A DNA stretch of 61,589 bases from Bdellovibrionales bacterium (GTDB lineage: Bacteria; Bdellovibrionota; Bdellovibrionia; Bdellovibrionales; JAMPXM01), in assembly GCA_005808505.1 (NCBI GenBank), contig SYLX01000018.1, positions 1 through 61,589 of the forward strand. The letters are read 5' to 3'. Both the position numbers and the translations under genes were made by a program. Shown piece after piece: positions 25,623-33,436 of the stretch. Numbering within the stretch: the first letter of the stretch is position 1; every line of letters begins with the position of its first letter. The notes below the pieces were generated by a model. The model saw only the letters and a list, made by a program, of their open reading frames with translations. It was not told the DNA's origin and did no database searches.

Positions 25623-26348
25623 ATGGATAAAAGCGCCTTGCTTCATGAATACAATCGCTCGCTCCACCCGTCTCGAGTAGCCTTCGCACGCTCGGAGGGC
25701 CTTCAGACTTTCGTCGGGATGACGGAGCCGCGCCGTCTTCACGCTTTCATGCTCTTTTGGACGGCATACAGCGTTTCGATGACCAAGCAGGTTGAGAATT
25801 GGATCCGCAGCGCAGGCGAAAGCTGTGGACAAAAAGGCTGGCGCAATATCGAGCAACATCTCAAGCGCCACGCCCAGCACGAAAAAGACCACGATCAAAT
25901 GCTTGTTGAAGATCTCGACGTCCTCGTCGGTCTCTGGAACAAAAATTATCAAGGCAACGTCTCGGCGCAAGAACTTCTTTCGATGAAGATTCCGCCCGGA
26001 ACGGAAGAGTACATCCGCCTCCATGAGGATGTGATCAAAGGACAAACACCCTTCTGTCAGATTGCAATCGAGTTTGAGATTGAACGCCTCTCGGTGTTCT
26101 CAGGTCCGCAGATGATTGAAAACGTCGTCAATACTCTCGGCCGCGATTTTGAGAAAGGATTGAGCTTCCTCACGCACCACGTGGTGCTTGATCAAGGGCA
26201 TACCCAGTTCAATTCAAAGCTCATCGAAAACTGCCTCGGCGATGATTCAACACGACTTCAACCCCTCATTGAGACGGGAAAGAAAGCCCTAGCGATCTAC
26301 GGGCAATTCTTAAGCGATTGCGCGGAACGAAGCGCGGTTCTCGCTTGA
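25623..26348 (+). CDS. Haem-oxygenase-like diiron oxidase/oxygenase (HDO, TenA/UndA/CADD-like fold)
   Basis: 241 residues, all-helical. The metal ligands of the HDO family can be picked out: RHAQHEKDH (His86, Glu87, His90), Glu150/Glu152/Glu154 in AIEFEIER, and the hallmark HxxxDxxH as HHVVLDQGH (His186, Asp190, His193). Known HDO members include UndA (fatty acid to alkene), BesC and several N-oxygenases, so the reaction cannot be predicted from sequence alone. ATG 25623 is best placed relative to GAGG; a frame open to 25485 adds a non-conserved, basic leader. A LuxI/FeeM-like acyltransferase gene follows 40 bp later, probably in the same operon. Confidence 0.78.
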   Translation: MDKSALLHEYNRSLHPSRVAFARSEGLQTFVGMTEPRRLHAFMLFWTAYSVSMTKQVENWIRSAGESCGQKGWRNIEQHLKRHAQHEKDHDQMLVEDLDVLVGLWNKNYQGNVSAQELLSMKIPPGTEEYIRLHEDVIKGQTPFCQIAIEFEIERLSVFSGPQMIENVVNTLGRDFEKGLSFLTHHVVLDQGHTQFNSKLIENCLGDDSTRLQPLIETGKKALAIYGQFLSDCAERSAVLA

Positions 26349-26388
26349 GTTTTGCTGGCTGAACTAAAGCTCATCTAAGGAATAATGA

Positions 26389-27165
26389 ATGTCCAACTCG
26401 AACGCATCGTCTCTGGCGAACCAAGTCTGCATCAGCGATCTTCAGTGGTATTGCTTCAAAGGGAATGAAGTTCCTGGCTCACTTTTACAGTCAGTATGCT
26501 TGTTCCGGAGCAAAGTGCTCTTCGATTCTGGTTTTCGAAAGGATTTCGATGAGCAAGGTCGCCTCTTTGGCGATGTTGCTTACGCCGATTTTGAATCGCA
26601 TCATGTCGTCGCCACGGTCGGCGATCGTCTGATCGGAACGGTTCGCGTGACTCCCCCGAGCGGCGAAAACGTCGCTCGGAGCGTTCTTGGACCGCTTCTC
26701 TATGGCAACATGATCTCGAAAATCGACGGCAGATGGGACCGAATTCTCGAAATCAATCGACTGATGATTGATCCTGAATTCCGCGAACTGAAACTGGGGC
26801 GAACGTTGATGTATGCCGCTATGGCCTTGATTGAAACTTACTTTGAACGAAGCGAGTACGAGATCATCGGCAGTGCGGGAAATTGCACCAGACAAGCCGA
26901 CTTCTTTTTGAAGCATACTGATTATGAGCGAATCGCCGAAATGCCGGACCACCCGGCTCCAGCATTTAACGATACGATTTCATTTTTACGGTACAAACAA
27001 GCTCCCTATATCAAGGGAGCTGACGAGATTCAGAAATTCCAACAGGTCTTTGCTTCGCGAGCGCCGGTCCCGTTTCGGAAATTCGCTGTTTCGGAGATGT
27101 GGCCCTCAGACGTTTCGGCCGAGTCGAGCGCGAAACCTAGCGGATCTTCCCAAGCCGCCAGCTAA
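26389..27165 (+). CDS. LuxI/FeeM-like N-acyltransferase (GNAT fold)
   Basis: 258 residues. VCLFRSKVLFDSGFRKDFDEQG, DFESHHVVATVGDRLIGTVRVTPP and EINRLMIDPEFRELKLGRTLMYAA follow the plan of autoinducer synthases and N-acyl-amino-acid synthases (FeeM): an acceptor-binding N-terminus, the VGTVR strand that binds the acyl donor, and a pantetheine-binding R-x-x-x-L-G loop. Such enzymes join an acyl chain from acyl-ACP to an amino acid or SAM. The ATG at 26389 is in frame with AAGGA 8 nt upstream; an out-of-frame ATG lies 4 nt earlier. It is 40 bp after the diiron oxidase. A plain acetyltransferase role is possible. Confidence 0.75.
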   Translation: MSNSNASSLANQVCISDLQWYCFKGNEVPGSLLQSVCLFRSKVLFDSGFRKDFDEQGRLFGDVAYADFESHHVVATVGDRLIGTVRVTPPSGENVARSVLGPLLYGNMISKIDGRWDRILEINRLMIDPEFRELKLGRTLMYAAMALIETYFERSEYEIIGSAGNCTRQADFFLKHTDYERIAEMPDHPAPAFNDTISFLRYKQAPYIKGADEIQKFQQVFASRAPVPFRKFAVSEMWPSDVSAESSAKPSGSSQAAS

Positions 27166-27234
27166 TCGTCCTCGCTCTTTTCTTATTTGATTGTTCTTTT
27201 ATTCATTCTGGAGCCGTCGGCAATCCCTTCGGCT

Positions 27235-27528
27235 CTACCACTTCCTGCCGGCGGTTCGGTTCTTATCAATCACCGCCCAAGAAATCATAATGAATGCAAA
27301 AAGTCGTATCAGGTAGAGCCAGCTTTTTTCGATGTTGATGAGGCTCGACTGCGGACCATGGACACCAACGAAAAGAAGAATCAACCGTTCGCCCGCGAGC
27401 AAAAAACACGCAATGCAAAAATAGAGAAAGAAACGGTCTCGCGACGCTCGCCAAAACTTCAGAAAGAAAAGTCCTGAAGCTGCGAACGTCGCCATGAACA
27501 CGCCGGAGAAAAAAGCTGCGTAGTTCAT
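27235..27528 (-). CDS. DUF5985-like small membrane protein (second of a pair)
   Basis: 97 residues with three membrane helices (about 3-20, 36-55 and 63-85) and the family look MNYAAFFSGVFMATFAASGLF followed by FLKFWRASRDRFF. The function is unknown. The ATG at 27528 overlaps the stop of the upstream paralogue by 4 bp (ATGA), so the two proteins are probably made in equal amounts and may pair in the membrane. It is the third gene of a winged-helix/DUF5985/DUF5985 operon. Confidence 0.75.
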   Translation of the reverse strand: MNYAAFFSGVFMATFAASGLFFLKFWRASRDRFFLYFCIACFLLAGERLILLFVGVHGPQSSLINIEKSWLYLIRLFAFIMISWAVIDKNRTAGRKW

Positions 27529-27788
27529 GTCATCTCCCAAATTAGCCCGAATAAAAGCAAGGAGCCAGCGACTGCGCCCGTCAAGCTTCGCCAAAGACCG
27601 CCGTTAAATTCAACTTCGGGAAGGATGATGACGTCGACGAATAAAATAACGTTGTTCATCGCTAGAATCCCGAAACAGAGGCTACCCCAAAGTAACAAAT
27701 GTGATGGCGAACGGCGGTAGGCCCGAAAGAGCAGACCAGCGCACATGATGCTCATGAAAGCACAAAGAGCGTACACGATCTCAGCCAT
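27525..27788 (-). CDS. DUF5985-like small membrane protein (first of a pair)
   Basis: 87 residues with three membrane helices. MAEIVYALCAFMSIMCAGLLF, then RAYRRSPSHLLLWGSLCFG, parallels the next gene product. The start at 27788 is chosen because GGAGA sits 9 nt upstream; ATG 27794 would be only 2 nt away from it. It overlaps the end of the winged-helix gene by 8 bp and the start of the next by 4 bp, so the three are translationally coupled. Confidence 0.72.
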   Translation of the reverse strand: MAEIVYALCAFMSIMCAGLLFRAYRRSPSHLLLWGSLCFGILAMNNVILFVDVIILPEVEFNGGLWRSLTGAVAGSLLLFGLIWEMT

Positions 27789-28242
27789 TGTCATCTTCTC
27801 CGGTGGGCTTATTGGAACGAGAGATATTGAAGGCATCAGCGAACTGACGCGCGCGCTTGAGCGGCGAAAAAATCAAAGACTGAAGTTTCTGGCGCTTGAT
27901 TGAGTAGGTATCCGCAACATCTTTAAGCAGTTCGTCAGATGATGGTGACGAAGGAGCGTACTGATAATGAAGCGGGGTATTGCCAACTTCCTTCAAGATT
28001 CCGAGAGTGACGAGGTTTCTAAGTCGGCTGTTGATTGAGGTTTCGCTTGAGCGGAACTCTCGGCTGAGTTCCTCGGCTGTCCAGCCGCGCTCCGCGTGCA
28101 ATCGCAAAAAAAGAAGAACCTCGATCTGTTCGACCGAGTCGATATGATCAAAGACGAACTGTCGAACTCTTTCGGAGATATCACCGTCCGAAGATCGATG
28201 CGGCACTACGCAGCTGCTCCTGTTGCCATTGCTCTCGAGCAA
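27781..28242 (-). CDS. Winged-helix DNA-binding regulator
   Basis: 153 residues. Residues about 25-100 form a winged helix: FDHIDSVEQIEVLLFLRLH, the recognition helix region AEELSREFRSSETSINSRLR, and a wing with LGILKEVGNTPLHYQY. A basic C-terminal helix follows (YSIKRQKLQSLIFSPLKRARQFADAF). It heads an operon with two DUF5985 membrane proteins and probably regulates it or reports their state. The start codon is TTG at 28242 with TAAGGA 6 nt upstream. Confidence 0.75.
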   Translation of the reverse strand: MLESNGNRSSCVVPHRSSDGDISERVRQFVFDHIDSVEQIEVLLFLRLHAERGWTAEELSREFRSSETSINSRLRNLVTLGILKEVGNTPLHYQYAPSSPSSDELLKDVADTYSIKRQKLQSLIFSPLKRARQFADAFNISRSNKPTGEDDNG

Positions 28243-28266
28243 AATCCTTAGATGTACACTCGCGTT

Positions 28267-28368
28267 ATGAATGCTGAAGATGAAACCATCAAAACATTCT
28301 TTTTAAACCGACCCGCGAGAGTGGGCAAGGATGAATCAAAATATGTGCGAATCAAAATCTCTGTTTAG
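28267..28368 (+). CDS. Possible 33-residue small protein
   Basis: A short frame starts with ATG at 28267 and ends with TAG at 28366-28368. It encodes a basic, soluble-looking peptide (MNAEDETIKTFFLNRPARVG...). It lies alone between two minus-strand genes and would be divergent from the winged-helix gene. There is no ribosome site, so it would have to be leaderless. It may well be chance. Confidence 0.2.
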   Translation: MNAEDETIKTFFLNRPARVGKDESKYVRIKISV

Positions 28369-28386
28369 ACGGAGGCTTCTGTTTCA

Positions 28387-28809
28387 TCAATCGCCCGAGA
28401 GCTTTTTGAATTTGCCCCATTGATCGAGCAGGCGCGCATCAGAAGCGTGAAAGCTGGCAACGACCCAGCGGTTCTGGAGTCTCACCCAGACCTTCGTAAT
28501 GCGGGAAGAACCTTTAAATGGCACGCCGCCAAATTCTGCGTCGACGAGAATTGTGCCCGTCACAATAGCGGTGTCACCGTAGAAACGAATTTCGCGTGAT
28601 TCGAATTCGATGCTCTTGATCTTTCGTTGGCCAGCTCGCACGGAACCAAGGAATTCTTCGACTTTGAGAACTTCGCCCCCGTGCATGATAAAAACAAAGT
28701 CGGGCGCGAGCAGCTGAACGTAGCTATTCGCATTCTCTGTAGCAGCTGCTTGCATCCAGAGAGATTCCATCAACTCAATTTCGGCTCGTCTCGGATCAGG
28801 ACTAAGCAC
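28387..28809 (-). CDS. SnoaL/DUF4440-like (NTF2-fold) protein
   Basis: 140 residues in a single NTF2-like cone: an N-terminal helix AEIELMESLWMQAAATENAN, LLAPDFVFIMHGGEV, YGDTAIVTGTILVD and KVWVRLQNRWVVASFHAS at the end. Members are cytoplasmic, bind small ligands or act as isomerases or hydrolases, and are often of unknown role. The GTG at 28809 has GGAGA 7 nt upstream. Confidence 0.78.
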   Translation of the reverse strand: MLSPDPRRAEIELMESLWMQAAATENANSYVQLLAPDFVFIMHGGEVLKVEEFLGSVRAGQRKIKSIEFESREIRFYGDTAIVTGTILVDAEFGGVPFKGSSRITKVWVRLQNRWVVASFHASDARLLDQWGKFKKLSGD

Positions 28810-29037
28810 TCAAGTGTCTCCAGCTGAGATAAGAGCTTTGCACAGCCTTCATTATTCTCACCGGATCTTAGCTCCAAATCCTAGCAGAAACGCTCTCCGT
28901 ACCGGAGTTAGGCATTTTATCAGAAGATTTCAGATGAGCTTTGTGCGGACTCAGGGAGTGGGCCTTCGGAGTTTATAAGGTTCTCCGGCGGCGCCGGGCC
29001 AACTAGCAGTTTTTTGTTTAGTAGAGATCAGTTTGAT

Positions 29038-29655
29038 TCAAACCTCTTCCCAAACACTTTCACCGTCGCGACGCTTTTCCGTCAGCACTTGGACGTCGTC
29101 GTCATTTTCGATATCGCCCGTAGCGAAGCGCGCAACGGCCCGACAATATTCAATCCACATTTCCTTCTGAGCAAGACGAACAACAGGAACTTTGTCGTAG
29201 AGGAAGTCAACGATATGGTCCGCGCTACGCGCGAACGACTCGATCAAAAACCTCACTCCTCGTTGATGCTTCTCGAAAGAAAATTTGATTCGACCCGCCT
29301 CGAGATGACCATTTAACGTGACTAAGGTAAATGAAAGTGGTGTGACTTCCGACACTCTCACCGGACCGTTCCATGGACCCGTAATGTGGACCATGAACTC
29401 GTCGCCTACTTTCATCTCTGTCTCTGAGCCTTTAGTCTTTTCGAACGTAGCGAGAATCTGAGGAGAGAATGCGTTGATGTCTTTTTTCAACGCTTCCGTC
29501 AACACTTCAGGAGAATCGATCACGTGATCCAGATCGATGAAATAACGGCGATGGTAAAGGGGGCCTTCACCATCCGTCGACTTCTGAACTTCAGCCTTAC
29601 CATCTTTTTCGGCCGGGCGTTTCAGCTGCTTTTCATTGTCTTTTTGGATGTCCAT
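29038..29655 (-). CDS. DUF1990-like domain protein
   Basis: 205 residues. A charged N-terminal 40 residues is followed by a domain with VGDEFMVHITGPWNGPVRV and LVTLNGHLEAGRIKFSF, which resembles DUF1990. The function is unknown; the fold is related to lipid-binding START-like domains. There is no signal peptide. The ATG at 29655 is chosen because GGAG lies 6 nt before it; ATG 29658 and TTG 29667 are worse placed. Confidence 0.68.
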   Translation of the reverse strand: MDIQKDNEKQLKRPAEKDGKAEVQKSTDGEGPLYHRRYFIDLDHVIDSPEVLTEALKKDINAFSPQILATFEKTKGSETEMKVGDEFMVHITGPWNGPVRVSEVTPLSFTLVTLNGHLEAGRIKFSFEKHQRGVRFLIESFARSADHIVDFLYDKVPVVRLAQKEMWIEYCRAVARFATGDIENDDDVQVLTEKRRDGESVWEEV

Positions 29656-29749
29656 CATCGTCTCCAATCAATAAACCACTTCAAAGAATGGTCTCAAAGC
29701 TCACTGAGCGATTAGCCCGAGCTTTCGGCGATGATGGTAAAACTGCCCG

Positions 29750-29784
29750 CATGAAAAAAGAAGGCGGCGAAGGAACTTCGCCGC
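29750..29784 (-). terminator. Rho-independent terminator
   Basis: A perfect 9-bp stem (GCGGCGAAG at 29764-29772 with CTTCGCCGC at 29776-29784) and a 3-nt loop. Read on the minus strand it is followed by a U-rich tract (CTTCTTTTTT). It ends the transcript of the gene at 29836-30198. Confidence 0.8.
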
Positions 29785-29835
29785 TCATGTGAGTGATTCT
29801 ACGCAAGTTCTACTAAGAAACTTTTAGCCTCACCC

Positions 29836-30198
29836 CTAGGCATCGAGGTGAGCGGGAGATTCTTCAAAAGCATCATCAGATGGATCATCAGATTTTGTCG
29901 CTTTTTTCTTAGGAGACTTTGGAGCTTTTACGGCTTTCGTTTGATTGACCGGCGTCGAAAAAAGTCCAGAAGCAAGAAGAGCGGCGGCACGTTCTTCCGC
30001 TAGCTTTTTGAGTTTTGCCCGAGGAATTCCGAGCGCGTCGGCCCCGACAATCACCTGATCAAACGCCGAGCGAGCTCGTTCGAAATCTTCTTTTGCCGAT
30101 TCGAGCGCGAGCTTTGCGGCATCAACAGCTGCGCGAGAGCGCTCCATTTCCATGATGGCAAAATCAGCTTCTTGAATAAGTTGAACAACGTCTGACAC
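29836..30198 (-). CDS. Hypothetical helical protein with basic tail
   Basis: 120 residues. Residues about 5-75 form a long helix or coiled coil (ADFAIMEMERSRAAVDAAKL, then ESAKEDFERARSAFDQV). The tail is Lys-rich then acidic (KAPKSPKKKATKSDD), like histone-H1-type or DNA-binding tails. No family is recognised. GTG at 30198 is chosen because GGAGG lies 7 nt upstream; longer frames to 30231 have no ribosome site. Confidence 0.6.
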   Translation of the reverse strand: MSDVVQLIQEADFAIMEMERSRAAVDAAKLALESAKEDFERARSAFDQVIVGADALGIPRAKLKKLAEERAAALLASGLFSTPVNQTKAVKAPKSPKKKATKSDDPSDDAFEESPAHLDA

Positions 30199-30429
30199 TA
30201 GGGGGCCTCCGCGAATAATGAGTTTCATCAAGGTTGAGTCGTCCGTAAGCGAATCTACTTACATATAACTTACACTTTGCCGAAATGAAAACAGTCTTGT
30301 CAACCAGGGCGCAAAACTCCGAACCGAAACTGGCCTCAGCTCTGCTTCTACCCTCTTCTGCCTATCGGACTGAGCCCCTCATTTGTATTTTTCATCCGTC
30401 ATGATTCATCAACTTTCCTCGGAGCAAAG

Positions 30430-31698
30430 ATGCGTTTGCCCTCATTGAATCTCAAAATTTCTAGCGTTCTCCAAACGCTCGTTCCCCTCACCGTCTTTGC
30501 CAGTGGCTTCCACACGGCCCATGCGAGCGAGTTTCAGCGTCCGCCTCAATTCGTTCTTTTTGCTTTCGACGGCTCAAAGTCTCTACCGATGTGGGAAGAA
30601 ACGCGTGAGTTCGCACGTGATATGGAAAAATCCGGCAAACCGCTTCGGTTCACTTACTTCATCAACGCGAGTTATTACTTAGCGGATACGAATAAAAAGA
30701 CCTACGATGCTCCCCAAAACGGAAAGGGCAAATCGGCGATCGGTTTCGGCGGAACGACAAGCGACATCCTCGCTCGCTACAATCAAACAAATCTTGCTTA
30801 TAGCGAAGGCCACGAAATCGCGAATCATGCTACAGGCCACTACGATGGGAGCAAATGGTCAGCGGAGGATTGGTTTAGCGAGTTCTCACAGTTCTACACG
30901 CTGATTTTCAATATCTTCGCGATCAACAAAGTGTCTCCGACCAAATCCTTTCCGTCGGGCTGGGCGTTTTCGCAAAACGAAGTGATCGGGTTCCGCGCGC
31001 CTCAGCTTGGTCACAATAAGGCGATGTTCACAACCCTTCCTACTTTCGACATCAAGTACGACACTTCAAAAACTGCGGCTCCCAATTATTGGCCTGAGAA
31101 AAATACTCAAGGCGTATGGAACTTTCCACTCGGTGAAATTCTCGTGGCGGGAACGAAGAAAAAGACGCTCTCCATGGACTACAACTTCTATTTTATGCAG
31201 AGCAAAGGCCAGCCTGACCCGGCTCGCGCGGCAGCTTACGAAGAGCAAATGTATCAATCATATGTAAATTACTTTCAAAACAACTATAACGGTAACCGCG
31301 CACCGGTTAACATCGGCCACCACTTTTCTAAGTGGAATAATGGCGCTTACTGGCGCGCGATGAAGCGGATGGCGCAAGCCGTTTGCGGCTTACCCGAAGT
31401 TCGCTGCGTCACTTACCGTGAATTCATGAACTACATGGAAACCGTCACGGCTCCGACCCTTGCGGCGCTAAAGAAGGGTCAATTCAAAAAATCACCTGCG
31501 ATTCAACTCGTATCGGCTGAGGAAGAATCTCGCCTTCTCATCCAGACCGCCAGCTTACCGGAAACTTCGATTGAATCGTACTTGATCGCCGATCCGCCCG
31601 AAGCCCATGCCGACGAGGATTTACACCAGATGCCTTCGAAAGAAGTTCCTGGAGGCCTGCCTCACAAGTACGGTCCCGGTGAAGAATTCGAGATTTAA
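30430..31698 (+). CDS. Secreted polysaccharide deacetylase-like protein (NodB superfamily)
   Basis: 422 residues with a signal peptide (about 1-32, ending H-T-A-H-A-S). NodB motifs are present in altered form: motif 1 is FAFDGSKS with one Asp instead of the usual TFDD, motif 2 is EGHEIANHATGHYDG with both metal histidines, and motif 3 is GFRAPQLG. Members remove acetyl groups from peptidoglycan or chitin-like sugars. The C-terminal 60 residues are acidic and unconserved. Loss of one motif-1 Asp makes activity uncertain, though a branch of secreted deacetylases shares this FxFDGS form. The start follows GGAG with about 8 nt spacing. Confidence 0.78.
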   Translation: MRLPSLNLKISSVLQTLVPLTVFASGFHTAHASEFQRPPQFVLFAFDGSKSLPMWEETREFARDMEKSGKPLRFTYFINASYYLADTNKKTYDAPQNGKGKSAIGFGGTTSDILARYNQTNLAYSEGHEIANHATGHYDGSKWSAEDWFSEFSQFYTLIFNIFAINKVSPTKSFPSGWAFSQNEVIGFRAPQLGHNKAMFTTLPTFDIKYDTSKTAAPNYWPEKNTQGVWNFPLGEILVAGTKKKTLSMDYNFYFMQSKGQPDPARAAAYEEQMYQSYVNYFQNNYNGNRAPVNIGHHFSKWNNGAYWRAMKRMAQAVCGLPEVRCVTYREFMNYMETVTAPTLAALKKGQFKKSPAIQLVSAEEESRLLIQTASLPETSIESYLIADPPEAHADEDLHQMPSKEVPGGLPHKYGPGEEFEI

Positions 31699-31754
31699 GC
31701 TGCGTTTTTTGATCCAGCATTGATCCGGTCGCACAGGCTTTGGTACAAGTTCTC

Positions 31755-32549
31755 ATGCTCCGTCGGATCAGTGCGTTCGCCATAGCTTTGACTCTCCTCC
31801 TACCGCTCGGCACCTCCGCCAGCCGAGCACGCGTGCCCTCAGCAAAAACGGAAGCTAAAGCCACGAACCCGGAGGATAAAGCCTGGCTGAAGTATGCGCT
31901 TCGGCTTACCGGTGAGTCCGACTACGTTCGCACGGCCTCTCTCCGCGAACTTAAAAAACTCAAATCTCTAAAATCCGATCTTCGTGAAGGCTTACAGGGA
32001 GACCATCGCGCGCTCGCACTCGATGCGATCGTGGCGTTGCAATTGAAGGAGATGCTTCCTGAGTTAGTGCAAGCCTCGGCAAGTGATCGTGATGGTTTCG
32101 TTCATTTAGCACTTTATACGTTGAGCGATGCCGAATCGCGCCCGAAGCTCACGACGCTCTTCATCGACCGTTTAAAAGCTACCGGAGAAAAAAAGATGCC
32201 CGCCGGTGCAAAGCTCGCGGCTCTTGATATGCTGGCGCTTTGGCAGGCTCCTCTTTCCGTCCAAGACTTAATCTGGCTCTTGCGTGATGACTCGCATGAA
32301 GTACGTTTGGCTGCGCTCAGCTTTGCGCGCTCGTTCCTCATGAAAGGCAAACAGCGAGACTACCAGTGGATCGTTGAGCGCGCTCTTCAAAGTAACCCCT
32401 ATCAGCTGAGAGTCCGTGCGCTCTATGTTGCATCGGAGCTCCCCGAAAATCTTCGCGGTTCTCTTGAGTCGCGGCTACGCGAAATGCAGAACGATTCGCG
32501 CCCCGAAGTTCGGGAGACGTACGCTAAACTTTTCGGAGGCCCGAAGTGA
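31755..32549 (+). CDS. Exported HEAT-repeat-like protein
   Basis: 264 residues. A signal peptide (about 1-25) leads to helical pairs resembling HEAT/PBS lyase repeats: VRTASLRELKKLKSL, ALDAIVALQLKEMLPEL, HEVRLAALSFARSFL and PYQLRVRALYVASELP. Such repeats act as protein-binding scaffolds. ATG 31755 gives the better signal peptide than TTG 31740; neither has a good ribosome site. Its last 4 bp overlap the start of the next gene (GTGA), so it is translationally coupled to the caspase-like protein. Confidence 0.7.
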   Translation: MLRRISAFAIALTLLLPLGTSASRARVPSAKTEAKATNPEDKAWLKYALRLTGESDYVRTASLRELKKLKSLKSDLREGLQGDHRALALDAIVALQLKEMLPELVQASASDRDGFVHLALYTLSDAESRPKLTTLFIDRLKATGEKKMPAGAKLAALDMLALWQAPLSVQDLIWLLRDDSHEVRLAALSFARSFLMKGKQRDYQWIVERALQSNPYQLRVRALYVASELPENLRGSLESRLREMQNDSRPEVRETYAKLFGGPK

Positions 32550-33364
32550 AAGCAGCCTGGGCACTCTTGATTTTCATCATCATCACTACTACGGCCATCA
32601 CGGCTCGACTGCTCTCGCGAGAGACAAAGCCTGGTCCAGCGCCGGCTGAGAGTTCCGAATCCGCCACATCTACGGCAGCCGACAGCTTAGAAACTCCGCC
32701 GTTAGATTTGCGGATTGCTTTCGGTTACAAAGATGCACGCCCCGCGCGATTTGTGGGCGATCGGAACGAACGTCTTGTTCTCATCGAAAGATTCACAGCT
32801 GAGTGCGGCGCGAACGATCAGGCTTGCGGGTTTTCCCGTGACCCCGAAGATGGTGACTTACTGGAAAAGACCGTGCTTCGCGCCGATGGTCGTTACCAGA
32901 CAATTTACCTTCGTCTCACCGAGAGTTCCGTTGGACCCGATGACGTCGCCAATCGCCAAGATCCGTTTCAGAAATGGCAGAGCGAAGCGTCGGAGATGAA
33001 TTTCTTAACGGGATTAGAAGATGCTGACTTCGTTCTCTATATCGGTCATTCACGTGATGGCGGAGGTCCCGCTTTCACGCCGCCGAAGATCCTGAAGAAC
33101 TCGCACGTTGACTACAATCATTACATCCGAGTCAGAGAAGGAGCGCGAAAAATGATCGCGGTCCTCGAAAAAACGAAAAGCCCGCCAAAAGTGGTCGGGC
33201 TTCTCTCGTGCTATTCTGAACGGCATTTCGTGAAGGCGCTGAATCGTGCGGCTCCCCGCACAAAGCTCATCACCAACGATCACCTGCTTTACTATGCCGA
33301 AGCACTCGTGGAAGCAGAATCTGCCGTCGGTGACTTCATCCAAGCCCAGCTAGCGAGTCATTAG
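32546..33364 (+). CDS. Membrane-anchored protein with caspase-like (clan CD) His/Cys pair
   Basis: 272 residues: an N-terminal membrane anchor (about 4-22) and a domain of about 200 residues. The strand ADFVLYIGHSRDGGG (His168) and then KVVGLLSCYSERHF (Cys222) match the order and local pattern of the catalytic His-Gly and Cys in clan CD peptidases (caspase, CHAT, gingipain). The orientation implies that the domain is in the periplasm. The assignment is by pattern only. GTG at 32546 overlaps the HEAT-like gene by 4 bp; the two may form a complex. The small domain has Cys pairs (AECGANDQACG) that may form a disulfide. Confidence 0.6.
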   Translation: MKAAWALLIFIIITTTAITARLLSRETKPGPAPAESSESATSTAADSLETPPLDLRIAFGYKDARPARFVGDRNERLVLIERFTAECGANDQACGFSRDPEDGDLLEKTVLRADGRYQTIYLRLTESSVGPDDVANRQDPFQKWQSEASEMNFLTGLEDADFVLYIGHSRDGGGPAFTPPKILKNSHVDYNHYIRVREGARKMIAVLEKTKSPPKVVGLLSCYSERHFVKALNRAAPRTKLITNDHLLYYAEALVEAESAVGDFIQAQLASH

Positions 33365-33394
33365 ACATCCGCAACGCGGGTTCAGGGACGAAGA

Positions 33395-33432
33395 AAAAAG
33401 AACTCAAACCAACGAGCGGCCGAGTTCTTTTT
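33395..33432. terminator. Bidirectional rho-independent terminator
   Basis: AAAAAGAACTC (33395-33405) pairs perfectly with GAGTTCTTTTT (33422-33432) around a 16-nt loop. It lies between the convergent genes ending at 33364 (+) and 33437 (-), and each strand sees a U-run after the stem. Confidence 0.8.
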
Positions 33433-33436
33433 GTTA

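Noticed and set aside
27166-27234. Terminator between the acyltransferase gene and the DUF5985 gene
   Set aside because: GAGCCG/CGGCTC can pair, but the loop is long and no U-run follows on either strand.
28980-29037. GC-rich palindromic stretch as terminator of the DUF1990-like gene
   Set aside because: The stem is imperfect and the run of T is on the wrong side for the minus-strand gene.
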